From Verpa conica (lineage: Eukaryota > Ascomycota > Pezizomycetes > Pezizales > Morchellaceae), in NCBI GenBank assembly GCA_033030425.1, contig JAUFSD010000005.1, positions 1,973,001-2,037,000 on the forward strand: a DNA stretch of 64,000 bases, in the 5' to 3' direction. Shown piece by piece: positions 11,895-24,430 of this stretch. Numbering within the stretch: the first letter of the stretch is position 1; each line of letters begins with the position of its first letter. The notes beneath the pieces were generated by a model. That model did no database searches, was not told where the DNA came from, and saw only the letters and a program-made list of their open reading frames with translations. Made by a program: the position numbers and the translations under genes.

Positions 11895-12767
11895 TTATAG
11901 TACTTTGTGCAGAGAAAAAGAACGGGGAAACATACGTCTGGGGGTAGTGAGTAAGCCTAGCTTTTCTTATTAGTTCATGCCTCCGCTTTCCGCTCATATT
12001 ATTTTCATAGAATAATTCCGTTCTTTTTTTTTTATTCTATCCGGACTTTCTTAGTTCCTCGAATAAAATCCCTGGATTCTCCACCTGACCTAAGACCTGT
12101 CCTTTTTCCCTACCCGAGTAGCGGAAGAAATAACTTTGCTGGTTTTTATTTGAGTCATGTAAATGGTCTGCGCACCGATGCGCAGGAGCTAACCCATGCA
12201 TTTTCAAGGCATTCTTGGTTGTCTGCCTGTAACCAGGCAACGTTTAGAAACCGACCGACCTACATACCAGACCAATCATACAAAAACATAGGTATGCGAG
12301 CCTGGTCGATTTCCCGATGACGAGTGCCATGTTGTGAGACATCTGATAAAAATCTACAGTCTTAGAGTGGTAGATAGTCATGTTGATAGCACTACCAGCT
12401 TGCTTGTGTTATCAAGCTAGCCGAGGGCATGCTTAGCTCGATGTGCGCGCAGAAAAAAAAACCGAGCCACCTAATGAACAAAGGGTCTCTACCGATTGGT
12501 GATGGGGTGCATATCGGGTTCCTTCCGCCTGCGCCGTATTGTAAAGCTGTCAATTCAAATGATTTATTGGATGAAACATCCTTAGCATGACAGCTAGCAC
12601 ATCTCAAAATGATTGTACCCTACATGACTAACCAAGAATATAGCATGCAAAACCTTAGTTATTCCCCCCGCAGATATTAGGCCTGCATTTCCATAAATCT
12701 ATCCTGAAAATCTCCCCCGAGGAATCTCATCCCTTCAACACCCCATCTACATATTACCAGTTCAAAT
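11895..12767. other. Intergenic stretch
   Basis: About 0.9 kb with no supported gene. It contains a T-run near 12025. Small ORFs on both strands have no recognisable motifs. Confidence 0.5.
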
Positions 12768-14713
12768 ATGGGTACCGTTCATCAGATCTTCACCGCTATC
12801 CTTTTCATCTCTTTTGCTGTCACTGCGCACTCTACTAGGGATATTGCCGAGCGAGATTTTGATTTCGGCGGACCTCCGATAGAGTGGGCAGAGAGTACAA
12901 CGGAATCAATAGCCATTACTATAAAACATTCATCATTAAGGAAGTTTAAAACAAAGTCCATATTCCCAGTATTTGAAACGGTACGTCTCACTATTCACAA
13001 GACATAATAATCAGGTGGAAAGTTGGTCTGATTATAAAAAACGTTACCTGTATATACGTTGCTGACACATCCAAGCCTGAGCCAACCTCATGCAGCACTG
13101 AAAGTACTCTCGTTACCCAAACTCCCAGCGCGTCCTCAACATGTACGGACTCCTCAGATGGTTCGGGTCCATCTATCCCACTACCTTATATCAGTACACT
13201 ACCATATCCGGAACTTTCATTCAGTACTAGTTCTCCAGGTCCTAGTACCATTCCCCCACCTATTTACAGCCTGTCATCTATCTCTAGCTCCTCAACTAGA
13301 GTAGAGACGCCGACACCGACACCAATTACTAGTTCCCTATCAATTTCTAGTACCATTCCTTCAATTATTTCTAGTTCCCTAGTACCAAGTTATATTACCC
13401 TACCAAGCTTCACCCCATCACCTAGTCCTAGTACATCACCTAGCCTTAGTACTGGTCTTACATCAAGTACCGAGACAACGAATACAAGCCCCTCAGCCGT
13501 TTTTGGGCCCTCACCTATCACTACTTCCTTACCTAATACTAGTCTTATATCCAGTATTGGGACACCAAGTACTAGCCTCTCACCTACATTGATCATCCCA
13601 ATTACTACAAGTCCCTTACCTAGCATCGAAACTCCACCTACCACCAGTGTCTCACCTATCTCTAGTCTCATATCTAAAAAACAATAGACTCAGTGTATAC
13701 TAGAGATAGATATAACTAAAGAACAAACTTGATTGATACTTAAGAAAGAACGCAGGAGAAGCCTGCTTATATAGTTACAAATGTGCTAACATAAAAAACG
13801 TTCCGTAATCCTAATACAAAGTAAAAGCCCAATTCCCTACCATACAATTCTTCTGATGCCCGGATAGAATTTCCTTCCGTCGGTTATACTATTCCTCTGT
13901 CTGGTTACCCTGCTGGACCATCCGGGATTCTATTCCTCCGGTGTTGCCATACCCCATATTCGCCACACTTAACTTCACAGAGTGTCACTCATTCCAACAA
14001 TATCCAGTGTCGAAACATCAAGTACCAGTCTTTCACCTATCTTAATCTCTTCAGTTACTAGCAGTATTTTACCTAGTACCAGCCCTTCACTCACTTCTTT
14101 GCCTACTACCAGTCTTATCTTGAGTACTGAGACATCAAGTATAAGCTCATCACCTAGTCTAAGCTCGTCAATTCCTAGCCCTTCATCTAGCTCTGGCACG
14201 CTGCCCAGTAACAGCCTTCCAACCAGCTCGCCGCCTGGTACCAGCCCTTCATCTAGCCCTATACCCCCACCTAGCTCTAGCACACTGCCCAGTAATAGTC
14301 TTCCAACCAGCTCTTCACCTAGTACCAGCCCTTCAACTAGCACTAGCCTGCCACCTACCACTGGTACCTCACCCAGGGAAATAGTCACAACCACAGTCTA
14401 CGCTACCCGAATGACTGTTCAAGTGCTCTACCAAACCCAAATCATCACCCAAACCACCACCGCTCAAACCACCGTCACCCAAACCACAACCGCCCAGACT
14501 ACCATCACCCAAGCTACCACCGTGCAACCAACAACTTCTGGCGTGTCACAGCTCCCTGGGTCCCTACCATCATATTTCTCCAGGGAACCTTTATCGTCAG
14601 GGGGCTTCTTTGCTATGGTCTTCTGTGTGTCTTTAGCGTCTTTCATGACAGTGGTTATAGGTTTTGAACTCTTGAACGAGTACGGTGCTCGGGTTAGGGC
14701 TAGGGGTTACTAG
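12768..14713 (+). CDS. Secreted Ser/Thr/Pro-rich mucin-like protein, possibly interrupted
   Basis: Exon 1 (12768-12980) starts MGTVHQIFTAILFISFAVTA, a clear signal peptide. A 95-bp intron (12981-13075, CTGAC branch) joins in phase to a long Ser/Thr/Pro-rich stretch that reaches a TAG at 13685-13687. The same low-complexity style resumes at about 13981 and runs to 14713. This second part has Thr-Gln-Thr repeats (QTTTAQTT) and a C-terminal hydrophobic segment around FFAMVFCVSLASFMTVVIGF. The two parts could be joined by an intron of about 300 bp ending at cttcacag (13980), but the donor is weak. Alternatively the TAG is a nonsense change. Likely a heavily O-glycosylated cell-wall or plasma-membrane surface protein. 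Confidence 0.6.
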
Positions 14714-16346
14714 TACCTGTCAAGGGTTCTCCTACGAATTTTTCAGTTTTTCTTTCTTTGTGTATATTGCATGTATGTAAGGCCGGGTGATAATAATTGC
14801 GGGCCCGATATTTCTAGGGCGTTTTGTTCAAATTAGTTCTGTGCTTTTCTCTTTCTCATTGGCATTTATAGGTTATGGGCTATTATTAGTGGTGAACCGG
14901 AGTGATGGATTTTTTTTAGTTGAGAGCAGTTATGGGCGCAGGGCCGGGAATCAGGAAATTCTCTAGAAAACTAACAAGCTCGTCTAACGAGGCAAGATTT
15001 ATTGAGATTAAACGAGTAATGTATCTAAATTCCTAGGTAATTGTACTTGCCTTACTCATGTAGTCACGGATATCTTATGAAGCTACTTGTGTGGATGTTA
15101 TACTTTAACTCGAAAACTACACAACCTACATCTATAGGTATTATAAGTCTCCGCTCTCGTGATCATGTATCGCGTGCGTTATATAAATTTCCTTCCAGTC
15201 TACTACTGTAATTCTCACAAAAGGTAAACAATAATTTATATTTCATGAGTATGAGGCTTATCGTTGATGCTTGGCAAGGTGATCTCCCGGTATGAGGCCA
15301 TGTGACCATAGAGCCGTCCTACCTTGGCTCTCGCTCCTACTAGCCCTGCTACCGCATTTTCTACCTGGCGCTCCTTGGGATTCCCGGATATGTGGTACAT
15401 AAATATGCCTATAGATCAATGGTTATATTAGTGTCTTTACGTAGCTCGCTAATATTTTCACTGGAATACACGCGACCGGTTGTGGCGTCAATACCTCCTG
15501 CATAATGGTATGATAGCTTACATTCAAGGTGCTGATGGGTATGGTTTAATGATAAAGTTTGGTCTATCACGGACTTAGTTACACTACCGCCATAGCAGTA
15601 AATCCTCTTGAATAGGCGCTAATAGGTGAATGGTGGGGGTTCCAATAGTGTTAGCTGCAGCATCCGGTGGCTTATCCAATACTATTGCTTAAACTTCTTC
15701 CAAGAACACAGAATACCAGTCGTCCAGAACACGACAGAATGTGATAGGCTGGGAAGAGTTGTAAATTTGAATGAAGCGATGTCTATCTTGATAGTGGCTT
15801 ATAGGGGATGAAGACTACATCTAGGAGTTAAAACAAAAAGCCATAGTAGCCTTACTCCCTCATTGATGTCAGAAACAGTCGTCGACATATATTAATTTTA
15901 TTCCTCCGCTTCTGAACCTGAGCCCCCCATGTAGAAATCTTCATAGGCTTATGTAAAGTTTTACCGGAGTATACGAGTTAGTTGACTAAACATTTAAATC
16001 AGACGAGAAAGATCATGAACTTAATGCCTTATGAGAATATTTTCTGTTGATATTATCTCTGTCTATTATAGTTTTGTTGCTTTATGTCTACCCGCCAAGA
16101 AATCATGTTCCTTGCAACATAATCTAAGACCGGCCCTTCTGCGGGAAGGAATGAGCAGATGCAGCAGAGACGTAATCTTCAGGAAGCATATAATTTAGAC
16201 AAGACCTCTGTTTAACCTCACTGTTCAAGGGTCTTCATGCAGAACTAATTTTGGTAACATGCCATAAGAAATTCATTTAGAAACTACACCTACATAATAA
16301 ACAAATACCATAGATCTCCCTTAAAAAACTAAGAAATCGGAACTAT
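14714..16346. other. Intergenic stretch
   Basis: About 1.6 kb, AT-rich. One 61-codon ORF (15626-15811) has no supporting features. Nothing else recognised. Confidence 0.5.
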
Positions 16347-17976
16347 TTATGAGCCAAAGATTGGGAAATAGCCTGCCCATTGAGTCTTATTATATGCCCC
16401 ATCATGAAGCTGCCGTATTGATACAAACGACTCGAATAGCAAGTAAACCCTAGACAAAACAACAGGTATATATGCAAACAGAAAACATAAAAAGCAGATA
16501 GCCAAAAATGCTTTCCCTAAGTATCCTAAAACCTTTACCGAGGTGTTGTTGCTGTCTGACAAAAGCGGTTTGAAGAGGGGGCCAATCAGCACCGAAGCAC
16601 AAAATAGGAAAACAGCCACAGCAGTGAGGGACGATGTTAGCAACCACAAAATGATCTCTGATTCGCTTGGGAAGAAGTCGGCCAACGCAGCCAAATGCAG
16701 GCCCCCATGGAGTATACCAACAATCGAAAGCATAAGTGCCTCCCACGCAAACTCCCTCCATCCGCTACATATTGCTTCGTAAGCCCTGAAAAGAAGTTTA
16801 CACTTGTTTCTAAAGCCTTTGGTTCCATGCAAATCCCAGACTTGCCGGAATAAGAGTTTTCCCAGCCCGGCCCGGGAGGTAAGACAATCGTCCGAGAATT
16901 CCTTGTGCCAGAAGATGTCTGCAGTAGTGCGCTTTAAACCGTCGTGGCTCCTTAGCTCACGTAGGATGTCGGGATGTAATGGGATAAAGGTTGGCTGCTC
17001 GATATCGACTGGCTTGTTTATCCAGGTTATATACATAAGCAGAGCGCAGAACGCGTGTAGGACTGTATAGAGCTCAAGTAGGGCGACCGGCAAGCCTTCT
17101 ATGTATCGGCCTATGACTTGAATAATCATTGATACCGCTTGAACACATACTAGAATCTTTGTAAGAAGGCTGGCTTTATTCTTGTCGTTGACTGCTTCGG
17201 GGCGGATATTTAATGATACCCCTTTGTTTTTAACAATATATAGGAGACCTTCTGGTGTCAGTGTACAGCGACGGTCAAGATCACGCAGCTCGAGTTTTGT
17301 TAAGCCTGTTGGCGCTTCTCGGTTCATACCGGTCGTTGTACCTTGGGCTTGAATCGGTTCTATCGTAAGCTCCTGATCCACCTCCCAAAATTCTTATCAT
17401 CCACCCTAGCTTTCTTATCCTCCGCCGCAAGCTCTTTATACTCCGTCCAGGGCTCCGTAGTGGTCTCTTGTTCAACAACGAACCCTCCCATAATGGTATA
17501 ATAGGAAAGAGCCATATCCCAGGTGCCTTGATCTTCTCCCCGTGTGTTCAAGATCCCCCTCATCTCATGGTAAAGCAGTAATGCTGTCTTTCGCTCGTGG
17601 GTTGCAACAAGAAGGGCAATTTCGGGGAAAAGAAGTGTTCCGAAACTCCAAATCAGCTTCCTAAGTTTAATGTTTATTCGGACGATGTGTGAGAGGGTTT
17701 CCGCAGGTTCATGAGGCGAAGACGTAGATTTTGCAATACACCGTTTACGCTCAGCCCTTTTGCCCACCCACCATACGTCTGGTTCGATGTTTGTATGAAT
17801 GGTTGTCCAAATACACAAAAACAGTGTGAGGATGCAGGAGAATAGGAGATCGATTGTCCCTCGTCTCGTTGGGGTACCAACCCAGGGCTCCTCACACAAC
17901 GTTTCTGTAGGTCCATCAACCCACACCAATCTGCATTTGACTGTGTTGTGTGGCTCATATCTCTGGACTGGTGCAG
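16347..17976 (-). pseudogene. Membrane-protein gene body, split from its start by a gypsy insertion
   Basis: Minus-strand reading resumes at 17976, immediately after the left LTR, in frame with the 21 codons at 25237-25175. The mature part begins APVQRYEPHNTVKC. It contains RRGTIDLLFSCILTLFLCIW, typical of a large unnamed fungal membrane family, and five or more hydrophobic helices, and it ends at 16347. Around 17387-17390 the frame changes at a four-T run (minus strand). One extra T there would join the N-terminal part to the part beginning VDQELTIEP. I found no plausible intron to explain this. The gene therefore carries a 7.2-kb insertion and a probable 1-bp deletion. Confidence 0.75.
17972..17976. 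repeat. Target-site duplication TGCAG, left copy
   Basis: TGCAG directly abuts the left LTR start (TGTAAAAACC). The second copy is at 25175-25179 after the right LTR end (TTGACA). Confidence 0.95.
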
Positions 17977-18336
17977 TGTAAAAACCGATCACCTATTGGG
18001 GAACAGCAGGCGATAATCACAAGGCAGGGCTAGTATCGAGAGACTAGGAACTCAAGGACAAGGTAGGTATGGTAACAATATAAGTTTGTTGCGTGAAGAA
18101 CTAACTAACTGACAGAGATGCGTCCCTTTTATACCCTTTCTGGAGGGACGCCGAGATCAACAATGAGACAATATGAAACTGAAGGAGCGACCTCCTTCTA
18201 CATGAAACTATAGACGTCTCGTCCTGCGAGGCGTACTTCTTACATGACCAATGATAACAGGAATCCTACGAAATATGAAACGATACATGAAACAAGGAGA
18301 TAGACAAGGCAGACTAGGAAATGGGTGTTCTTGACA
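17977..18336 (-). repeat. Left (3') LTR
   Basis: 360 bp, TGTAAAAACC...TTCTTGACA. On the minus strand it contains GGGTATAAAAGGGA, a clear TATA box. A purine-rich stretch (AAAGAGGGACC on the minus strand) lies just upstream and may be the polypurine tract. Confidence 0.95.
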
Positions 18337-18363
18337 GTAGGTCCCTCTTTAAGGGCGAAGTTC

Positions 18364-19542
18364 CTACGAGACCGGAGTCTCGTTTTGTTGCCTAAGACGG
18401 CGTTGGGTGTTGCGGCGGTGGCGAGCTCCCTTAGAGAGCTTGCGCTGGGGCTTGGGGAAGTAGTTGGCTCCTACTTTCGCATTATAGTGTACGAGACACT
18501 CGTCCTCGTAGCAGGCAGTGAAGTGCATGCAGGCATGCTCGTGGTTGGCGGACTTCTTATCTTTGTTTGGAGTAATAATTTTGTTGGGCTGTTCAAAAGT
18601 AACCCGGGGTTTGATGTTCCCCCAAGAATCGTAGGAGTTGGCGGTGGAGGGAGCAGACTCGGCTGCTGGTGGGGTGTAGGCAATGGGGACAAGTTCTGCT
18701 CTTTCCCCGTGAGCCTTGAACATAGGAGAGAAGGGGGGTTCTTCTTTGGTGCGAGGGGTGATGTGTCCTTCCTGGACAGCTTGGTTGGTGAGTCGGGTGA
18801 TGAGGTCCAGCCTCTCTTTCTGCAATTCTTCTTTCTCGGTTTGTAGACGCTTCTCATACTGGGCGTTGAGAACTGCGGTTCCCGAGATGATAGTGGAGAC
18901 GTTTTTGGTGATATTTCCAACCTCTTGGACCATTTCAATGAGGCCAGGAGGGGGGGATACTGGTGCTGGGGGAGTGGGCGAAACGACATATGGAGACGGG
19001 TGTTCGTCTTCGCATTCACAACTATGTCTTGAGCTTACGCTCATAGGGCTGGTGGGTTGGTGGTCGGGAATGGTGGAGGCGGGAGACGAGGCAGCGGCGG
19101 GGTGTCTTTCCTGGCAATCCTCACAATATGGATCTTCGAGGATTGGGATTTCTGGCTGGGTGCTGGCGGCAGTGATTGCCACCTCGAGTTTGCTGTAGTC
19201 CAGGGTTCCATCTTCCTTGATGAGTGGGGAGAGTGGTGTTTCGGCGGGGACGTTGATTCTGGCCTTGATGAGAGTTATCTGTTGCCCCAGGGCCGCGCCT
19301 GTGGTGGCAAGTACGTTGGCATGGTAGGTGTTCATTTCCATGGTGGCTTCGAGTAACCGGCACTCGAAGATACGGAGGGCTTGAGGGAAAGCCTTGAGAG
19401 ATTGGGCGGCTACTTCGTAGTCGCGTTTGGCAAGTTCTAGTTTGGTGCGGAGAAGGGAGATGTGAGCATGAGTACTCATGCTGATGGAGGTGCCGTTGAC
19501 GGTGACCTTAACGGCGGGAACGGGTGCGACGTATAGAGACAT
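18364..19542 (-). CDS. Extra ORF3 of the gypsy element, unknown function
   Basis: 392 aa from an ATG at 19542, overlapping the end of pol by 35 nt and filling the space up to the 3' LTR. It has an N-terminal helical region, two Cys/His-rich patches (CEDCQERH and CECEDEH), and Pro-rich linkers. A coiled-coil-like segment (QTEKEELQKERLDLITRL) follows. The basic C-terminus contains C/H residues in HACMHFTACYEDECLVHYN, possibly a zinc-binding motif, and ends in an Arg/Lys cluster. It occupies the env position but has no signal peptide or TM helix. It is uninterrupted, unlike gag and pol. A nucleic-acid-binding or accessory Gag-like role is inference. Confidence 0.7.
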   Translation of the reverse strand: MSLYVAPVPAVKVTVNGTSISMSTHAHISLLRTKLELAKRDYEVAAQSLKAFPQALRIFECRLLEATMEMNTYHANVLATTGAALGQQITLIKARINVPAETPLSPLIKEDGTLDYSKLEVAITAASTQPEIPILEDPYCEDCQERHPAAASSPASTIPDHQPTSPMSVSSRHSCECEDEHPSPYVVSPTPPAPVSPPPGLIEMVQEVGNITKNVSTIISGTAVLNAQYEKRLQTEKEELQKERLDLITRLTNQAVQEGHITPRTKEEPPFSPMFKAHGERAELVPIAYTPPAAESAPSTANSYDSWGNIKPRVTFEQPNKIITPNKDKKSANHEHACMHFTACYEDECLVHYNAKVGANYFPKPQRKLSKGARHRRNTQRRLRQQNETPVS

Positions 19543-22500
19543 TTTGGTTTGTGGGGGAGGGTTTGTGTGGGTAGCGGTGGTGGAATTCGTGGACAAGTGA
19601 TTGGGAATTTTCGAAATTGGAGGCAGGGTACCACTCTTGGTCGTGTTCTTTTGAGTAGCCTTTCCACTGAGCGCGGTAGTAGAGTTTGTTGCGAAAGAGT
19701 TTGGAATCGATAACCTGATCGATTTCGAATTCTTCGTGCGAGTTAACAATGACTGGAGGAGGAGGAGGCTGGATATGACCGGTTATTGGTTCTGAAGAGG
19801 CTGTTGGTTCGAGAAGACTGATGTGGAATGTTGGGTGGACTTTCATGGAGGGAGGAAGGTCCAATTTATAGGCGCGGGTACCTATTCGTTCGAGTACGGA
19901 GAATGGTCCTAGGCGTTTGAAATCTAGCTTGCTGGAGGGTCGTGTGGTGTTAATGTTTCGTCTAAGCAGCCAAACTTTGTCTCCTGGTTTCAGGATAGGA
20001 TCGGGTGATCGATGTTTGTTTGACTGTTCGGCTTGTGATTCCTGGCTGAAACGGATTTCGTCGCGAAGTGAGTCATGTAGTGTTTGTAACTGTTTGGTGT
20101 ATGACTCGATTTCAGGGGCTTGTGTGACGGGGGCTTGTAGGTTTAGATGGTGTTTTGGGTTGTAGCCGTAATTGGCGAAGAATGGCGAGACTTTGGTGGT
20201 GCTTGAGGCTGTGTTGTTGTAACAGAACTCGGCGGTGTTTAGGAGTTCTGCCCAATTGTCTTGTTGATAGTTGACATAGGCTCGGAGGTACTGTTCTAAG
20301 ATGGCGTTGACTCGTTCTGTTTGTCCGTCGGTTTGGGGGTGGAAGGCCGTGCTTAGGTTACTTTTGATTCCGAGTTCCTTGGTTAATTCTTTCCAGAGAT
20401 TTGAGGTGAACAGTGAGTCGCGGTCGCTTGTGATGTCGTCTGGTAATCCATGATGTTTGAAAACGTGTGTCATGAATAGTTTTGCGAATTGTTGGGCTGT
20501 AAGGGATGCTTGGCAGGGCACAAAATGTGCCATTTTTGTAAGGCGGTCTACTACCACCCATAGGGCATCGTGTCCTTGTGACGTTGGAAGTCCCGTGATA
20601 AAATCCATGGATAGTGATCGCGAAGCGGTCGAGGGGTTGTAGGGGTTTGAGTAATCCGAAAGGGCGTGTCTGACTGGTTTGATGCGGGCGCAAGACGTGT
20701 CGCGATGGTCAGCGTATTTTTGTGGCCGAATTTTCTCATTCCCGGGAATTAGTAATCTCGTTTGATTAGTTCGAGGTTTTTTTCGCGACCTGGGTGTCCT
20801 GCGGCTGGGTTGTCGTGGATCTGTTTCATGATTTGGAGGCGAAGTGGGGTATTGTCAGGGATCCAGATGAGGCCATCGTAATGCGTTAGTAGGTTATGTT
20901 GCATGGAGCACAAGCCTAATGCAACGTCTTTTGATCTGGTGACACCACTTTTCAAGTTTTGGATTACTTGGCGTGTTAGGGGATCGTTTTGGAGTTGTTT
21001 CTGGATTTCTTCTTTGATGGTGTTGTCGGTGACTGTATTTGTGATGGTGGCGCTTAGTTGGAACTTGTCGGGTTTCAGGAGTGTTTGTTTTAGATGTAAG
21101 TCCCCATTTTGAGGCAGATCTCTGATCGCCTGGTTAGAGCGTCGGGTTTTTGTCCTTGATCGCCGGGTCTGTAGGTGATGCATTTAAATTGTAACTTCCA
21201 AGGGTTTCGGCCCATCGTGCTTGTCTTCTATTTAACTCTTTGGTTGTCATGAAGTATTCCAGGTTTTTGTGGTCGCTGAGTACTTTGATTTGGTGTTGGC
21301 TTCCTTCCAGGTACTGTCTCCATTCTCGAAACGCTGAGACTATGGCAAGGAGTTCCTTGTCGTGGATTTCGTAGTTGATTTGGGCTGCGTTCATTTTCTT
21401 TGAATAGTACGCGATGGGGTGGAGGATTCCCTCGTTGTTAGTTTGGGAGATTACTGCGGCTATTACGTAGTCCGAGGCGTCGGTTTCTACCGTGATTTCT
21501 TTTGACGGGTCGAAGTGTTGGAGAATTGGTGCTGTGGTAAAAGCTTTTTTGAGTATGTCGAATGCTTTTCTTGCTTCCGTATTGAACTCGAACTTGACGT
21601 CCTTCTTAAGCAGTTGTGTTAACGGTTTACAGATGTTGCTATACTTGTTGATGAAGCGTCGATAGAAGTTGGCAAATCCTAGGAAACACTGGACGTCGTG
21701 GACTGAGGCTAGGTCGGGCCATTCGGTTATGGCTTGGATTTTCTTGGGGTCCATGAACACGCCTTTGGGAGATACTATGAAACCGAGGTATTCTATCTCT
21801 TCTTGGTGGAAATGGCACTTAGAAGGCTTGAGGTTAATTCCAGCACTACGGAGTTTTTCCATAACCTGGCGGACTTGGCTGACATGGGACTTCATGTCTT
21901 CGGAGTAGATGAGGATGTCATCTAAGTAGACGATGCAGAAGACGTCTAAGAACTCGGACAGGATCTCGTTGATCCATGCTTGGAAAGTGGCAGGAGCATT
22001 GGTGAGTCCGAAAGGCATGACAGTGTATTCATAAAGTGAGTAGCGCTGCGTTCGGAATGCTGTTTTCCATTCGTCCCCTTCTGCTATTCGGATATGGTGG
22101 TATCCTTCTCGGATGTCTAGTGACGTATAGACTTTGGCTGACTTTAGACGGTCTAAAGCTTCGTTGATTAGTGGCAGGGGGTACCGGTCTTTAACGGTGA
22201 CGGCGTTAAGTCCGCGGTAGTCGACACACAGCCGCATTGATCCATCTTTTTTCTTAACAAATAGAATGGGTGCTCCGGCTGAGGAAGATGAGGATCTAAT
22301 CCATCCTCTCTTCAGGTAGGTTTCCAGGTATTCGCGTAGGGTTTTCAGTTCTGCTTCTGACAATGAGTACAGTTGCTTGAACGGCGGAGTGGTTCCTGGC
22401 ATGAGGTTGATCTTATGATCTGCTTGGCGACGAGGAGGCGGGTCGGTAGGTTCGCGCTCGTGGAATATATCGAGGAAGTCGTGGTATTCGACAGGTAGAA

Positions 22501-23371
22501 GGTTCTTTGCTTCTGGGGACTTGGCTGGGGGTTGAGTATCCTTTCTCATGTATTCGTATTTGTCCGAAGCACAAAGTTCTAATGCATGATCGATTTCTCG
22601 GATGGTGAGGAGGCAGGGTTCGCCTTGTTTTGCAGATCGTTTAAACGCAGCTGCTCCCTTACTGAGGAACTTTATATCCGCGGTCTTGAGGTGTTGGATG
22701 ATTGCAGGCTTCTCCGGAAGGGCTTGAACGACGCTCGGTACGTTTAGGCATTCTTCTTGACAAGTTTTGGATGTGAAGTTGACTTGGTGTTCTTTCCACA
22801 TAATTTCTGGGTTATGTTTTTTGAACCAGGGGATTCCTAGGATTATTGGGTAGTGTCCTAGTTTGGTGACTTGGAGGGTTTCCGTTTCTTGGTGGTTTTC
22901 TATCTTTATAGGTAGTTTGACTTGGTGAGTGATGGTGCCGTTTTGGGAGGTTGATCCATCGATGAGGGTAAGTGGCTGGGCCACTTTTTTGGCTTGGACT
23001 GGGAATTGCTTTTGATTGGCGAAACTGTGGTCAATGAAGTTTCCAGTTGCCCCGCTATCTAGCATGGCAAAGGTTTCAATGACTTGGTTTCCGAGGTTGA
23101 TTTGTACCGGGAGGATGAGGTGGTCGTCTAGGGCGTGTTTTGGAGGGATGTCAGAAGAACAGGACAGTCCAGCTGTACTGAATGACGTATGGTTTTCGGG
23201 GAGGTCTTGAAGTGGGGCGAAGCGTGATGGTTTGGCAACTCTAGGGGATTCCTTTGCCAGGGGTAGGTTGCGCTTTACTCCTGGTCTTCCTCGTTTCCCG
23301 ATTCTTCGAGATTTTGTGAGGAGGTACCGGCTAGCCTTCTGGGCTTCGGTTTCCATGTTTTTTCTGGACAC
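19508..23371 (-). pseudogene. pol: gypsy pol polyprotein (PR-RT-RH-IN-chromodomain), frame-shifted
   Basis: Opens at 23371, overlapping gag in another frame. Protease DSGATGNF lies near 23060. Reverse transcriptase carries YLDDILIYSED near 21920. RNase H has ETDASDYVIAAV. The integrase zinc region and core (DFITGLPTSQGHD, SDRDSLFTS, HPQTDGQTERVN) lie in 21183-19508. A C-terminal chromodomain (YYRAQWKGY) follows, which targets many chromoviruses to heterochromatin. The frame changes near 21190 and 21140, between RNase H and integrase. It changes again at about 20750-20610, in the integrase zinc finger, where the second CxxC is also degraded. The polyprotein cannot be made from this copy. Confidence 0.88.
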
Positions 23372-24354
23372 TTATCTGCCATGTGGTTGGGTTTTCCACA
23401 GTACATGCAGAGGTTGTTTTCGAACCGTCTCTTTTTTTCCTTGTCGGTAAGTGGAAGGAATTTCTTTTTTCTAGAGGCGTCCAGGTCCATAGGGTCTCCT
23501 GGAGGTAGTTCCGTGGTGGTGGTTGGAGTCGGGCTTGGATTGGGTGCAAATGTTCCGTTGGTGTGTCTGGGAACGTAGGGCTGAGTATAGGTCTTCGTAG
23601 TGGGTGCCTTGGGTGCATGATTGTCCCACTTGGTGGTGCGGACTTTGCTGGCTATTATTTCGTTGTCTAGGTTGATGCACAGTAGTGCGAACTCCCGTAG
23701 TGTTGCTGGTTTATTGATAATGGCGGTTAGTTTAGCCCTTATGTTCCGGGCTAGTCCATCGTAGAACTCGTCTTTCAATGCTTCTTCGTTCCATCCTAAC
23801 AAATCCATGTCGGTTTGGAATTTGGTCCAGTATTCGTTTACTGTTCCGGTCTGGCACAGATTTCTGATTCGCTGTTTGGCGGCTTCTTTTGTGTCTGCTT
23901 CGCCAAAAGCTTTTTTGAGGGCATCCTTAAATGTTTCCCAGGTGGTGTATGTTTTATTTTCGAGGACTGAGAACATCCAGGATCCAGCTTGGTCCTTCAT
24001 TTTATTGCTGGCGTATATGAGTTTTTGCATATCTAAAAATGCACCAGATATTCTGTAAGAATTTGTTTAGCATCGCCTAATGGTGCCACTGATTTTTGTG
24101 GGTTCGCCTTTGAATTCGTCGGCGTCTGGTATTTTCATTGTTCGTGGTTTGTTGTTTTTTGTTGCTGCTACTTGTTCGAGTAGTTGGACTAGAGCATCAT
24201 TGCTCATCTGGACTGGGTTGCTACCGCCTGCGGTAGTTTCTGCTGATGAGGACATTCTGTTGTCGGATTGGAACGGGGTTTCTGGAGTTATTGGTCTGGA
24301 TTGGGGGTCTGGGGTAATGGGGCTGGTTGCCCTATCTGGTATTTCCTGTAACAA
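23275..24354 (-). pseudogene. gag: gypsy gag with one in-frame stop
   Basis: The ATG at 24354 opens a single frame running to 23275, interrupted by one TAA at 24067-24069. The capsid-like region includes WETFKDALKKAFGEADTK, and a CCHC zinc knuckle (CMYCGKPNHMADKC) lies near the C-terminus. The last 96 bp overlap the start of pol in a different frame, as usual for elements that use ribosomal frameshifting. Confidence 0.88.
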
Positions 24355-24430
24355 GGGTCCGAAAAGGGTATCTAGATTAAATGATACGTTTTGATCCAGA
24401 TTGAAGATTATCGGGTGCTGCGTAGGGTAA

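Noticed and set aside
12392..12607. 71-codon minus-strand ORF with a CxxC near its start
   Set aside because: The CxxC is isolated and no further zinc-ligand pattern or exon was found.
13390..14394. Minus-strand Val/Leu/Gly-rich ORFs opposite the Ser/Thr-rich gene
   Set aside because: They are the complement of Ser/Thr/Pro codon repeats; the plus strand has a signal peptide, splice sites and a TM tail.
18325..19356. Plus-strand ORFs over the gypsy third ORF
   Set aside because: Antisense shadows of a long minus-strand ORF in an element whose genes all read on the minus strand.
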